DNA of 64,000 bases from Dickeya chrysanthemi NCPPB 402. GTDB lineage: Bacteria; Pseudomonadota; Gammaproteobacteria; Enterobacterales; Enterobacteriaceae. Of this stretch, positions 54,395-64,000 are shown in pieces. The position numbers and the translations under genes are program-made. How positions within the stretch are numbered: position 1 is the first letter of the stretch; each line of letters opens with the position of its first letter. The DNA lies in NCBI RefSeq assembly GCF_000406105.1, contig NZ_CM001974.1:2157285-2221284 (forward strand), read 5' to 3'. Under the pieces are notes generated by a model. The model made no database searches, was not told the DNA's origin, and was given only the letters and a program-made list of their open reading frames with translations.

Positions 54395-54686
54395 AACGGT
54401 GTCCTCTGGCTGTCATCGACCGCGAAACCCGCGAATGATGAGGTGTATCCGAAAAAGCCATAATGGGTGTGTTATGCCTGAAACAATAGGTGTTTTCAAT
54501 CAGAAGGTCCGGCTTTCTCACAGGCTGTGCGGTAAAAAGCAGCGGAAAGTACAATTTATGTATGAAGATCATCGCCATCACGCCCGTCATACGTTAGGTT
54601 AGAAGCTCGGCGCACCGCGCTGTAAACCGTAATGGTTGTTGAAGAATCAACGTCATATATCACATTGGTTAATGAAGGCGGTATTT
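54395..54686. other. yciK / sohB intergenic region
   Basis: 292 bp between divergent genes. Short open frames on both strands have no homology. The sohB ribosome site GAAGGCGG lies at 54674-54681. No other feature could be named with confidence. Confidence 0.4.
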
Positions 54687-55733
54687 GTGGAATTACTTTC
54701 TCAGTATGGTTTATTCCTGGCAAAAGTCGTCACCCTTGTCGTCGCTATCGGCGCATTGGTGGTGCTGACAGTCGGTATGACGCAGCGTAAACGCCATCGT
54801 AAAGGCGAACTGCAGGTAATTAATCTGGGCGAACAATACCGTGAAATGCGGCAGGAGATGCGGTCTGCTGCCATGAGCGATACCGAGCGCGGCTTGCTGG
54901 AGAAAAAACAAAAGAAAGAAGATAAGGAAACCGCCAAACAAGAAAAGAAACGTGCCAAACGCGGGGAAGAAAAATCCGCCCGTCCGTGTTTGTATGTCCT
55001 CGACTTTAACGGCAGCATGGATGCCGGGGAGGTCAGTTCGCTGCGTGAGGAAGTATCCGCCGTGCTGGCGGTGGCCCGGCCGGAAGATGAAGTGTTGCTG
55101 CGGCTGGAAAGCCCCGGCGGTGTGGTTCATGGCTACGGGCTGGCGGCGTCTCAGTTGCAGCGTTTTCGTCAGCGCGGCATTCGCCTGACCGTGGCGGTAG
55201 ATAAAGTGGCGGCCAGCGGCGGTTATATGATGGCGTGCGTGGCGGATCGCATTGTGGCGGCGCCGTTCGCTATCGTTGGCTCCATTGGCGTCGTGGCACA
55301 GATTCCTAACTTCAACCGGCTGTTGAAAAGCAAAGAGATTGATGTAGAACTGCATACCGCGGGCCAGTACAAACGAACGCTGACGCTGTTTGGCGAAAAT
55401 ACCGAAGAAGGCCGGGAGAAATTCCGTCAGGAATTAAATGAAACGCATCTGCTGTTTAAACAGTTTGTCAGTGAGATGCGGCCCTCGCTGGATATTGAGT
55501 CGGTTGCAACCGGTGAACACTGGTTTGGTACACAAGCCAAAGAGATGGGGCTGGTGGATGCGATCGGCACCAGCGATGACCTGCTGATTGCCGAAATGGA
55601 GAAACATGAAGTGCTGGCGGTGCGCTATACCCGGCGCAAACGTCTGCTGGACCGTTTGACCGGCAGCACTGGCGATGCCCTGGAACGTCTGATGCTGCGC
55701 TGGTGGCAACGGGGTAACAATCCTCAGTTGTAA
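54687..55733 (+). CDS. sohB: Probable inner-membrane protease SohB
   Basis: S49-family serine protease, 348 residues, a multicopy suppressor of the degP (htrA) phenotype in E. coli. One N-terminal membrane span (about 7-30), a Lys/Glu-rich, probably coiled-coil segment (about 55-95) and a single protease domain with the serine in AASGGYMMAC near residue 178 and the lysine in AGQYKRTLTLF near 230. I choose the GTG at 54687: it has GAAGGCGG about eight bases upstream and gives the E. coli length (VELLSQYGLFLAK). Upstream ATG codons add up to 17 unrelated residues. Confidence 0.93.
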   Translation: MELLSQYGLFLAKVVTLVVAIGALVVLTVGMTQRKRHRKGELQVINLGEQYREMRQEMRSAAMSDTERGLLEKKQKKEDKETAKQEKKRAKRGEEKSARPCLYVLDFNGSMDAGEVSSLREEVSAVLAVARPEDEVLLRLESPGGVVHGYGLAASQLQRFRQRGIRLTVAVDKVAASGGYMMACVADRIVAAPFAIVGSIGVVAQIPNFNRLLKSKEIDVELHTAGQYKRTLTLFGENTEEGREKFRQELNETHLLFKQFVSEMRPSLDIESVATGEHWFGTQAKEMGLVDAIGTSDDLLIAEMEKHEVLAVRYTRRKRLLDRLTGSTGDALERLMLRWWQRGNNPQL

Positions 55734-55965
55734 GTCATCCGCCCGTCACCCGTATAACCTGCCTGTCCGTGCCTGCCTTTTTCGACAATGCTCTCTGTGC
55801 ATAGTCATCGGCCGGGTGGGCGGGCCTTCATTAGCTGTTTCATCGATTCGCAGTGGTCAGTTGGATCTGGATTCTGGATGAAACTACGCCAGCCCGCGAG
55901 TACAAATAAGAGTGTCGGTTTTTAAGCAAACCGAAAACCATCCCGGCGAGATGGCGGTATTGGCA

Positions 55966-56235
55966 TTAATCGACTAACTGGTATTTTTCTGACAACACTT
56001 GCGCCAGGTGTTTGAACATATTGAACACCGCCGTCGTTTTCTGCGTGGGTAATCCCTCGCTGTCGAGAAAGTATTCACCGCGGAATACCAGAACGCCGTT
56101 CTTTTGTTCTACTGCATCGGCAACCATGCCATGCAGGTAGTCGTCATGATTCTGAATCAACGTGTTCGCTTCTTGCAGTAATGCTTCACGGCTGATCGGC
56201 GTTTTTTCTTCATTTATATGTGTAAAAACAGACAT
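55966..56235 (-). CDS. yciN: YciN family protein
   Basis: 89-residue protein of unknown function, close to E. coli Yci[17 protein letters not shown] near residue 18, [12 protein letters not shown] near 47 and [21 protein letters not shown] at the C-terminus. The ATG at 56235 follows GAGGA by six bases; the longer frame adds six residues. Divergent from topA, the E. coli arrangement. A related small protein domain has been linked to toxin control in some bacteria, not shown here. Confidence 0.92.
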   Translation of the reverse strand: MSVFTHINEEKTPISREALLQEANTLIQNHDDYLHGMVADAVEQKNGVLVFRGEYFLDSEGLPTQKTTAVFNMFKHLAQVLSEKYQLVD

Positions 56236-56253
56236 AGGATTCCTCTTCGGCAA

Positions 56254-56675
56254 ATAACCCTTGTTTTGCTGTCGCTATTGTAGCGCCTGAATGGAATTTG
56301 TCGCAAACCGGCTGATTTTTAGTCGCCTTTCTGCCGATAAGTACAAGAGTCGTGATTGGCGAAAACGGGTTTTACATGCTAATTAGGTTGCGTGGTGTTA
56401 TTTATCAGGTAGAGTGTGGGATTTTGCATCGTCAAGCGGAATAATTGCTGCGCACCGGGACGGAACCGGTTGCCGCTATGGGCGATAAAATGAATGAATA
56501 ATCCTGAATGATCATAGGGTTGCGACGCGATGAAGGCGTGCGGCGCGCCGTCGCCGCACTGATAAAATGATTTTCCCGCAGCCGTGATGGTTCAGGCTAC
56601 GCCGGCTGGAAAGCCAGAGCGAATAACTGAGAAATTTCTTCTTTTTTCAAAGAATTCAGTAGGTAACAATATATT
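56254..56675. other. yciN / topA control region
   Basis: 422 bp without a gene, between divergent yciN and topA. E. coli topA is read from several supercoiling- and stress-responsive promoters in the same position, so a complex promoter region is expected here, but I could not fix individual promoters from sequence. The topA start at 56676 is preceded by AGTAGGTAAC. Confidence 0.5.
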
Positions 56676-59279
56676 ATGGGTAAAGCTCTCGTTATCGTCG
56701 AGTCCCCGGCAAAGGCCAAAACGATTAATAAGTACCTTGGCAATGACTACGTGGTGAAATCCAGCGTGGGGCATGTCCGCGACTTGCCGACCAGCGGTTC
56801 GGGTTCCGCGAGCAAGAAAAGCGCTGAAGCCAATGGCGAGAAAGCGAAAAAAGCGGTCAAGAAAGATGAGAGGACCGCGCTGGTTAACCGTATGGGGGTG
56901 GATCCTTACCGCGGTTGGCAAGCCCATTATGAGATCCTGCCCGGCAAGGAAAAAGTGGTTTCGGAACTGAAAATGCTGGCGCAAAACGCGGATCACGTCT
57001 ATCTCGCAACCGACCTTGACCGCGAAGGGGAAGCCATCGCGTGGCACCTGCGGGAAATTATTGGTGGGGATGAAAAACGCTTCAGTCGCGTGGTGTTCAA
57101 CGAAATCACCAAGAATGCGATTCGTCAGGCGTTCGAGAATCCGGGCGAGTTGAACATCAACCGTGTCAACGCTCAGCAGGCGCGCCGTTTCATGGATCGC
57201 GTGGTGGGATACATGGTATCGCCATTGCTGTGGAAAAAGATCGCCCGAGGTTTGTCTGCCGGACGTGTACAGTCGGTTGCAGTGCGCCTGGTGGTGGAGC
57301 GCGAGCGTGAAATCAAAGCGTTTGTGCCGGAAGAGTACTGGGAATTGCATGCCGATCTGCTGGCGAATGTCGAAACGGCGTTGCAGATGCAGGTGACGCA
57401 TCATCATGGTAAACCTTTCCGGCCGGTGAATCAGGCGCAGACGCAAGCCGCGGTCAGCCTGCTGGAGAAAGCCAGCTATGTGGTGAACGAGCGGGAAGAC
57501 AAGCCGACCAGCAGCAAACCGGGCGCGCCGTTTATTACATCGACATTGCAACAGGCCGCCAGTACACGTCTCGGGTTTGGGGTGAAAAAAACCATGATGA
57601 TGGCGCAGCGATTGTATGAAGCCGGCCACATCACCTATATGCGTACCGACTCAACTAACCTGAGTCAGGATGCGCTGGCGATGGCGCGTGATTATATCCA
57701 GGGCGAATTTGGTCAACGCTACCTGCCGGATGCGCCGAATCTCTATACCAGCAAGGAAAATTCACAGGAAGCGCACGAAGCGATCCGTCCTTCCGACGTC
57801 AACGTACTGGCTGACCAGCTCAAAGACATGGAAGCCGATGCGCAGAAACTGTATCAACTGATCTGGCGCCAGTTCGTCGCGTGTCAGATGACGCCGGCGC
57901 AGTATGACTCCACTACGCTGGTAGTGAGTGCGGCGGATTATCAACTGCGTGCCAAAGGGCGTACTCTGCGCTTTGACGGCTGGACCAAGGTGATGCCTGC
58001 GTTGCGTAAGAGCGATGAAGATCGGACCTTGCCGGCTGTGGAGGTAGGGCAATCGTTATCTCTGGAAAAATTGTTGCCCAGTCAGCACTTTACCAAGCCG
58101 CCGGCCCGTTACAGCGAAGCGTCGCTGGTGAAAGAACTGGAAAAACGCGGTATCGGCCGTCCTTCTACCTATGCCGCCATCATCTCTACGATTCAGGATC
58201 GTGGCTATGTGCGGGTGGAAAATCGTCGTTTCTATGCGGAAAAAATGGGAGAAATCGTCACGGATCGTCTGGAGGATAACTTCCGCGAGCTGATGAACTA
58301 CGATTTTACCGCTCGTATGGAGAACCGCCTCGACCTGGTCGCCAACAGCCAGGCGGAATGGAAAGCCGTACTGGATGAGTTCTTCGCCGAGTTCAGCCAG
58401 CAACTGGAAACCGCCGAGCTGGAGCCGGACGAAGGCGGGATGAAGCCGAACCAGATGGTGCTGACCAGCATTGATTGTCCGACTTGTGGTCGCAAAATGG
58501 GCATTAGAACCGCCAGTACCGGTGTATTCCTGGGGTGTTCCGGGTATGCATTGCCGCCGAAAGAGCGCTGCAAAACCACCATCAACCTGATCCCGGAAGC
58601 GGAAGTGTTGAACGTGCTGGAAGGCGATGAGGCGGAAACCAACGCATTGCGTGCTCGTCGTCGTTGTTCGAAGTGCGGTACGGCGATGGACAGCTATCTG
58701 ATTGATAACCAGCGCAAGCTACATGTTTGTGGTAATAACCCATCTTGCGACGGCTACGAGATAGAACAAGGCGAATTCCGGCTTAAGGGTTATGACGGCC
58801 CGGTGGTGGAATGTGAGAAGTGCGGTTCGGAAATGCACCTGAAAATGGGGCGTTTCGGTAAATACATGGCTTGTACCAGCGACAGTTGCGGCAATACCCG
58901 CAAAATTCTGCGTAATGGTGAAGTCGCGCCGCCGAAAGAAGACCCGGTGCCGCTGCCTGAATTGCCGTGTGAAAAATCCGATGCGTATTTTGTACTGCGT
59001 GACGGTGCGGCGGGGGTATTCCTGGCCGCCAACACCTTCCCGAAATCACGCGAAACCCGCGCGCCGTTGGTGGAAGAGCTGGTGCGCTTCCGTGATCGCT
59101 TGCCGGAAAAACTGCGTTATCTGGCTGATGCGCCGGTCACTGACGCGCAAGGCAATAAAACGCTGGTTCGGTTTAGCCGCAAAACCAAGCAGCAGTACGT
59201 CTCCTCGGAAAAAGAGGGTAAAGCGACCGGATGGTCGGCGTTCTATGTTGATAATAAATGGGTAGAGAGTGCCCGTTGA
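56676..59279 (+). CDS. topA: DNA topoisomerase I
   Basis: Type IA topoisomerase that removes negative supercoils behind RNA polymerase. 867 residues: TOPRIM ([11 protein letters not shown] at 6-16, DLDREGEA near 113), the nicking domain with the active-site tyrosine in ITYMRTDS near residue 322, and three C-terminal four-cysteine zinc ribbons (CPTCG, CSKCG and CEKCG blocks at about 605, 665 and 715), then a basic tail. Complete. ATG at 56676, convergent with nothing; cysB follows on the same strand. Confidence 0.97.
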   Translation: MGKALVIVESPAKAKTINKYLGNDYVVKSSVGHVRDLPTSGSGSASKKSAEANGEKAKKAVKKDERTALVNRMGVDPYRGWQAHYEILPGKEKVVSELKMLAQNADHVYLATDLDREGEAIAWHLREIIGGDEKRFSRVVFNEITKNAIRQAFENPGELNINRVNAQQARRFMDRVVGYMVSPLLWKKIARGLSAGRVQSVAVRLVVEREREIKAFVPEEYWELHADLLANVETALQMQVTHHHGKPFRPVNQAQTQAAVSLLEKASYVVNEREDKPTSSKPGAPFITSTLQQAASTRLGFGVKKTMMMAQRLYEAGHITYMRTDSTNLSQDALAMARDYIQGEFGQRYLPDAPNLYTSKENSQEAHEAIRPSDVNVLADQLKDMEADAQKLYQLIWRQFVACQMTPAQYDSTTLVVSAADYQLRAKGRTLRFDGWTKVMPALRKSDEDRTLPAVEVGQSLSLEKLLPSQHFTKPPARYSEASLVKELEKRGIGRPSTYAAIISTIQDRGYVRVENRRFYAEKMGEIVTDRLEDNFRELMNYDFTARMENRLDLVANSQAEWKAVLDEFFAEFSQQLETAELEPDEGGMKPNQMVLTSIDCPTCGRKMGIRTASTGVFLGCSGYALPPKERCKTTINLIPEAEVLNVLEGDEAETNALRARRRCSKCGTAMDSYLIDNQRKLHVCGNNPSCDGYEIEQGEFRLKGYDGPVVECEKCGSEMHLKMGRFGKYMACTSDSCGNTRKILRNGEVAPPKEDPVPLPELPCEKSDAYFVLRDGAAGVFLAANTFPKSRETRAPLVEELVRFRDRLPEKLRYLADAPVTDAQGNKTLVRFSRKTKQQYVSSEKEGKATGWSAFYVDNKWVESAR

Positions 59280-59299
59280 TTACGCCGATAATTGACTAA

Positions 59300-59328
59300 A
59301 ACCGCATTTTTTATCATGAATTGCGGTT
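59300..59328 (+). repeat. Hairpin after topA
   Basis: Arms AACCGCA and TGCGGTT with a 15-nt T-rich loop, 20 bp after the topA stop and just before the main terminator. Confidence 0.5.
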
Positions 59329-59338
59329 ACATTATGTT

Positions 59339-59367
59339 AAGCCAGCCTGCACAGGCTGGCTTTTTTT
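59339..59367 (+). terminator. topA terminator
   Basis: AAGCCAGCCT / AGGCTGGCTT with a 4-nt loop, followed by seven T. Strong intrinsic terminator 60 bp after topA. Confidence 0.95.
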
Positions 59368-60587
<1,220 letters not shown>

Positions 60588-60638
60588 GCGGTTGATTAAA
60601 GCCGGGTGCAATGACGGCACGGCCGTATGACACTATCA

Positions 60639-60680
60639 ACAAATAAAGACAGGTGAGACAACAAATAAGGGCAGGTGAGA
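60639..60680. repeat. Tandem near-identical 20-mers after cysB
   Basis: ACAAATAAAGACAGGTGAGA at 60639-60658 and ACAAATAAGGGCAGGTGAGA at 60661-60680 differ at two positions. The second copy forms the left arm of the cysB/nth terminator. Confidence 0.9.
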
Positions 60681-60696
60681 GCCTGCCCCTATTTTT
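60669..60696. terminator. Bidirectional terminator, cysB / nth
   Basis: GGGCAGG / CCTGCCC stem with a 6-nt loop and TTTTT on the plus strand; the minus strand reads GGGGCAGG...CCTGCCCTTATTT. It serves both convergent genes. Confidence 0.88.
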
Positions 60697-60716
60697 GTGG
60701 GATATCCGTGTTGGCG

Positions 60717-61352
60717 TCAGATATCCGTTTTTTCTTTATATTCGCACAAGTCTTCTATCAGACAGGCGCCGCAACGTGGTTTACGGGCGATGCAGGTATA
60801 ACGGCCGTGAAGAATCAGCCAGTGGTGACAGTCGACCTTGAATTCCGCCGGGACATATTTCAGTAATTTCTCTTCTACCTGTTCAACGTTTTTTCCCGGC
60901 GCAAAGTGAGTACGATTGCAAACGCGAAAAATATGGGTGTCTACTGCAATGGTGGGCCAGCCGAACGCCGTGTTCAGTACCACATTGGCGGTTTTTCGCC
61001 CCACGCCGGGCAAGGCTTCCAGCGCGGCGCGATCTTCAGGCACCTGCCCCTGATGTTTATCCAGCAAGATACGGCAGGTTTTGATGATGTTTTCGGCCTT
61101 GCCGTTAAAAAGCCCAATGGTTTTGATATACGATTTCACGCCATCCACGCCTAACGCCAACATCGCCTGCGGCGTATTCGCCACCGGGTAGAGTTTTTCC
61201 GTGGCTTTGTTGACGCTGACGTCGGTTGCCTGCGCAGACAACAGCACCGAAATGAGCAATTCAAAAGGCGAGTTGAATTTCAGCTCGGTAGTTGGATGCG
61301 GGTTGTTGTCCCGCAAACGGCTAAGAATGGCAATCCGTTTCGCTTTGTTCAT
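60717..61352 (-). CDS. nth: Endonuclease III
   Basis: DNA glycosylase/AP lyase for oxidised pyrimidines. 211 residues, helix-hairpin-helix with LPGVGRKTANVV near residue 113 (catalytic K120) and the aspartate in AVDTHIFRV (D138), and the [4Fe-4S] cluster cysteines with the exact C-x6-C-x2-C-x5-C spacing near the C-terminus. It follows rsxE on the same strand by 11 bp, as in E. coli, where rsx and nth also form one operon. Confidence 0.97.
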   Translation of the reverse strand: MNKAKRIAILSRLRDNNPHPTTELKFNSPFELLISVLLSAQATDVSVNKATEKLYPVANTPQAMLALGVDGVKSYIKTIGLFNGKAENIIKTCRILLDKHQGQVPEDRAALEALPGVGRKTANVVLNTAFGWPTIAVDTHIFRVCNRTHFAPGKNVEQVEEKLLKYVPAEFKVDCHHWLILHGRYTCIARKPRCGACLIEDLCEYKEKTDI

Positions 61353-61363
61353 ATTATTCCGCT

Positions 61364-62056
61364 TTATTCCGCTAGCGTATGTGAACCCAGGGACGCCGAC
61401 CGTACCGCACGGGCCTGGCGCTGTTTACGTCTTTCATCGATAACGTATTTAACGGCCAGCATCATCCCCAAGCCGATAAACGCGCCAGGCGGCAGAATCA
61501 TCAGCAGGAATGGCGAATCCATGTGCACCACTTCAACCCGCAGCAACCGTGCCCAACTGCCCAGCAACAGGTCCGCGCCGTCAAACAGGGTGCCGTTGCC
61601 GAGAATTTCCCGCATCGCGCCCAACACAAATAATGCACTGGTGGCGCCCAGCCCCATAAATAGCCCGTCCAGCGCCGATAATACGACCGTATTTTTTGAC
61701 GCGAAAGCTTCTGCGCGCCCAATCACGATACAGTTGGTGACGATCAGCGGGATAAAAATCCCCAGCGACTGATACAACCCATAGGCATACGCATTGATCA
61801 ACATTTGCACGATGGTAACCACAGATGCAATCAGCATGACGTAAATGGGAATGCGAATTTCACCCGGCACCCAGCGGCGCAACGCGGAAACGGCAATGTT
61901 CGTGCATACCAGCACCAGTGTGGTGGCGAGCCCCAGCCCGATGGCGTTAGTAGCGGTCGACGAGACGGCCAGCAACGGGCAAAGCCCTAATAGCTGTACC
62001 AGGGCGGAGTTATTTTTCCACAACCCCTGCCGGGCCAATTCCTTCATCTGGTTCAT
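61364..62056 (-). CDS. rsxE: Electron transport complex subunit RsxE
   Basis: Polytopic inner-membrane subunit of the Rsx (Rnf) complex, which keeps SoxR reduced in enterobacteria. 230 residues with about six spans; family blocks [19 protein letters not shown] near residue 16 and [16 protein letters not shown] near 68. I start at the ATG at 62056 (GGAGA seven bases upstream; ATGA overlap with rsxG) rather than the longer frame. The C-terminus is Arg-rich and cytoplasmic. Confidence 0.95.
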   Translation of the reverse strand: MNQMKELARQGLWKNNSALVQLLGLCPLLAVSSTATNAIGLGLATTLVLVCTNIAVSALRRWVPGEIRIPIYVMLIASVVTIVQMLINAYAYGLYQSLGIFIPLIVTNCIVIGRAEAFASKNTVVLSALDGLFMGLGATSALFVLGAMREILGNGTLFDGADLLLGSWARLLRVEVVHMDSPFLLMILPPGAFIGLGMMLAVKYVIDERRKQRQARAVRSASLGSHTLAE

Positions 62057-62685
62057 GGTTTGTCTCCACATGGCGTCAGGCTAGGCAGGCGCGGCGGTAA
62101 GGTTTGCAAAAACAACGTGCTGCGCTTCACTGCATTCACAACGGCTCGCGGGGTGATAGTGGCACCGGTAAATTGGTCGAATTGTCCCCCGTCTTTTTTC
62201 ACCGCCCAGCGGCTATCTTGCGGTGACGTTATCGACTGGCCGGTAAAACCTGTTATCCAGTCGGAAACGCGAATATCGATCTTGTCTCCCAGCCCCGGCG
62301 TTTCATGGTGTTCAGTGACGCGTGTGCCGAGCACAGTACCATGGAAATCGGCGCCGATCAGCAGATGGATGGCACCGGAGTAACCGTCTGGCGCCGTGCT
62401 TTCCAGCGCGGCGGCAACGGGCGCGCCGTCGCGCCGGGCGATATAAACACGGTGCGGCGAAGTAGAACCCAATGTCGGGTCCGTGACCAGATAGCATTCG
62501 CTGAGCAAGTCATTGTTATAACGATCGGCAGGAAGGACCTGATCGAGCAGAGTGCGTTGTTGAGCAATGACCTGCTGTGAAATGGTTTTTTCGGTCAGAG
62601 AATTGACCAACGCCGTCAACCCGGTGGTGCAGGCGGCAAACAGGGCCAGCGTAGTCGCATGGCGACGCATGGTGGTCAGCAGCAT
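62053..62685 (-). CDS. rsxG: Electron transport complex subunit RsxG
   Basis: Periplasmic, membrane-anchored flavoprotein subunit of the Rsx complex, 210 residues. One N-terminal span (about 9-29) and an FMN-binding domain; the threonine that carries covalent FMN is in [11 protein letters not shown] near residue 175. Its TGA overlaps the rsxE ATG by four bases, and it starts 9 bp after rsxD. Confidence 0.95.
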   Translation of the reverse strand: MLLTTMRRHATTLALFAACTTGLTALVNSLTEKTISQQVIAQQRTLLDQVLPADRYNNDLLSECYLVTDPTLGSTSPHRVYIARRDGAPVAAALESTAPDGYSGAIHLLIGADFHGTVLGTRVTEHHETPGLGDKIDIRVSDWITGFTGQSITSPQDSRWAVKKDGGQFDQFTGATITPRAVVNAVKRSTLFLQTLPPRLPSLTPCGDKP

Positions 62686-62694
62686 AATCCGTCC

Positions 62695-63747
62695 TTAGCG
62701 ATGGCCATAAACGCGCGGTTTAGTGAAGTAATCAATCAACGGCACGGTAATGTTGGCCAGCAACACAGCAAAGGCGACGCCATCGGGATAACCGCCGTAG
62801 GTCCGAATCGTCCATACCAGTATGCCGATTAACGCACCGAAAATCAGTCGGCCTCTGGGGGTCGTGGAGGCCGTTACCGGGTCGGTGGCAATGAAGAACG
62901 CACCCAGCATGGTGGCGCCGGAAAACAGATGCAGCAACGGCGGGGCGCTAACGTCGGGGTGCAGATGCCAACCCGCCAGTGCGCACAAGGACAAGGCGAG
63001 CAGAAAGCTAAACGGAATCTGCCAGTGGATTATCCGCAGTAACAGCATAAACAGGCCGCCGGCCAGAAATGCCAGATTAATCCATTGCCAGCCCAGCCCG
63101 CCCAATACGCCACCCAATAATGGCTGATGCAGCAACGTATCGGGTTGATGGCCGCTGCGTAACCCGGTTTTGAAGGCATCTAGCGGTGTGGCCTGGCTGA
63201 CGCCATCCACACCCTGAATCAGTTGCTGGATAGTCTGACCTGCCGTTCCGTGCCCGGTGAATATTGCCGCCAGCGCATCGTCGAACCCGACCGGCGCGGC
63301 CTGTAGCCCGTCCGGCGGCAACCAACTGGTCATCTGTACCGGAAAGGATATCAGCAACACCACATAGCCGATCATGGCCGGGTTGAACGGGTTTTGACCC
63401 AGTCCACCATACAACTGCTTAGCGATGATAATGGCGAAGGTGGTGCCCAGTACGACCATCCACCAGGGCGTAAACGGCGGCAGGCTGATGGCCAATAGTA
63501 CCGCCGTCAGTAATGCGGAGTTATCCTGTAGCGTGTCGATGACCGGGCGTTTTCGCAATAGCAATATTGCCGCTTCAGTAAAGAGCGCGGTAACGCTGGC
63601 CAGTGCCAGCTGAATCAGGTTGCCGTAACCGAAAAACCAGGCTTGCGCCGCGATACCCGGCACACAGGCGATCAAGACCCAACGCATAATCGCGCGGGTG
63701 GACTGGCGGTTATGGGTAAAGGGTGAGGGTGCGATTCTGAAAGCCAT
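62695..63747 (-). CDS. rsxD: Electron transport complex subunit RsxD
   Basis: Polytopic inner-membrane subunit, 350 residues with about nine spans. The covalent flavin site lies in the block [22 protein letters not shown], where the threonine of SGAT is the attachment residue in the NqrB/RnfD family. The N-terminus [18 protein letters not shown] is typical. It starts directly after the rsxC stop (adjacent bases), so the two are coupled. Confidence 0.95.
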   Translation of the reverse strand: MAFRIAPSPFTHNRQSTRAIMRWVLIACVPGIAAQAWFFGYGNLIQLALASVTALFTEAAILLLRKRPVIDTLQDNSALLTAVLLAISLPPFTPWWMVVLGTTFAIIIAKQLYGGLGQNPFNPAMIGYVVLLISFPVQMTSWLPPDGLQAAPVGFDDALAAIFTGHGTAGQTIQQLIQGVDGVSQATPLDAFKTGLRSGHQPDTLLHQPLLGGVLGGLGWQWINLAFLAGGLFMLLLRIIHWQIPFSFLLALSLCALAGWHLHPDVSAPPLLHLFSGATMLGAFFIATDPVTASTTPRGRLIFGALIGILVWTIRTYGGYPDGVAFAVLLANITVPLIDYFTKPRVYGHR

Positions 63748-64000
63748 TTAATCCTCTTGCGATGCCAGCGATGCGGCGGCTTTACGTGCTTTGACCCGGG
63801 CGATAGCAGCGGCAACGGCGGCTTTGCGCGGGTCGATTTGTTCGTTCTGAGGTGCCTCATGCGGTGCGGCAGAGGGGCTGCTTTGCGGCGGCTCGACCAT
63901 TGCCGTCGACGCTGTCGTTTCCGGTGACGCCGTCACGTTTTCATCGTCGCTATGCTGTGCTGCCTTACGTGCTTTGACCCGGGCGATAGCGGCGGCAATA
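63748..64000 (-). CDS. rsxC: Electron transport complex subunit RsxC, C-terminal end (partial)
   Basis: Only the last 84 codons of rsxC lie in the window; the gene continues beyond position 64000. The visible part is the Ala/Lys/Arg-rich C-terminal tail that follows the iron-sulfur domain. It includes two copies of an AAAIARVKARKAA repeat separated by an acidic, Pro/Ser-rich linker of about 42 residues. Such repeats vary in number between strains in the family. The stop codon is immediately followed by the rsxD start. Confidence 0.9.
   Translation of the reverse strand, partial: IAAAIARVKARKAAQHSDDENVTASPETTASTAMVEPPQSSPSAAPHEAPQNEQIDPRKAAVAAAIARVKARKAAASLASQED
63783..63990. repeat. Two copies of a 25-bp repeat in rsxC
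   Basis: The block TACGTGCTTTGACCCGGGCG plus ATAGC occurs at 63783-63807 and 63966-63990 with no mismatch. It encodes the IARVKARKA part of the RsxC tail repeat. Identity at DNA level, not only at protein level, points to recent duplication or gene conversion. Confidence 0.93.

Noticed and set aside
56592..57629. 345-residue open frame on the minus strand across the start of topA
   Set aside because: Antisense to the conserved topA coding sequence; its amino-acid make-up is that of a reverse-strand shadow.

Overview
The window is chromosomal DNA from an enterobacterium of the soft-rot group (Pectobacteriaceae). Dickeya is the best guess and Pectobacterium or Brenneria are possible. Most of the gene order matches Escherichia coli K-12 block by block, the coding regions look moderately GC-rich, and a KdgM-type oligogalacturonate porin (42638-41895) points to a pectin-degrading plant pathogen. 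I see no prophage, insertion sequence, CRISPR array, rRNA or integrase.

Layout: (1) 1-7.7 kb: msrB-yeaC, pncA, ansA, sppA, ydjA, topB and a YnjH-like protein. (2) 7.7-9.9 kb: xthA, then a promoter and tandem glycine riboswitch driving a UPF0126/TRIC-type membrane protein, then a single tRNA-Tyr. (3) 10-27.3 kb: purU, ychJ, rssA-rssB, galU, hns, tdk, adhE, ychE and oppABCDF, in E. coli order. (4) 27.4-32.6 kb: the main accessory block, lying between oppF and yciU. It holds a 5-oxoprolinase operon (pxpB-pxpC-pxpA), an NRAMP-fold transporter without the usual metal ligands, a DUF1445/D-glutamate-cyclase-like protein and a divergent winged-helix regulator. (5) 33-42.7 kb: yciU, clsA, yciY, a chemoreceptor, yciI, tonB, yciA, yciB, yciC, ykgJ, ompW (with a perfect FNR box) and the kdgM-type porin. 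(6) 43-50.2 kb: an ERIC repeat and the complete trp operon with promoter, operator-like site, leader peptide and attenuator; trpG and trpD are separate genes. (7) 50.2-60.6 kb: rnm, yciO, rluB, btuR-yciK, sohB, yciN, topA and cysB. (8) 60.7-64 kb: nth and the rsxE-G-D-C electron-transport genes, rsxC being cut by the window end.

Functionally this is mostly housekeeping: DNA topology and repair (topB, xthA, topA, nth), stress and envelope (rssB, hns, sppA, sohB, tonB, clsA), fermentation (adhE), peptide uptake (opp) and tryptophan synthesis. The most interesting unit is the 5-oxoproline block beside the oligopeptide permease. It looks like a self-contained, locally regulated pathway for pyroglutamate and possibly D-glutamate, with its own candidate importer. 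The riboswitch-controlled TRIC-type protein and several structured non-coding stretches (ychE-oppA, tdk-adhE, rluB leader) are the next most interesting points.
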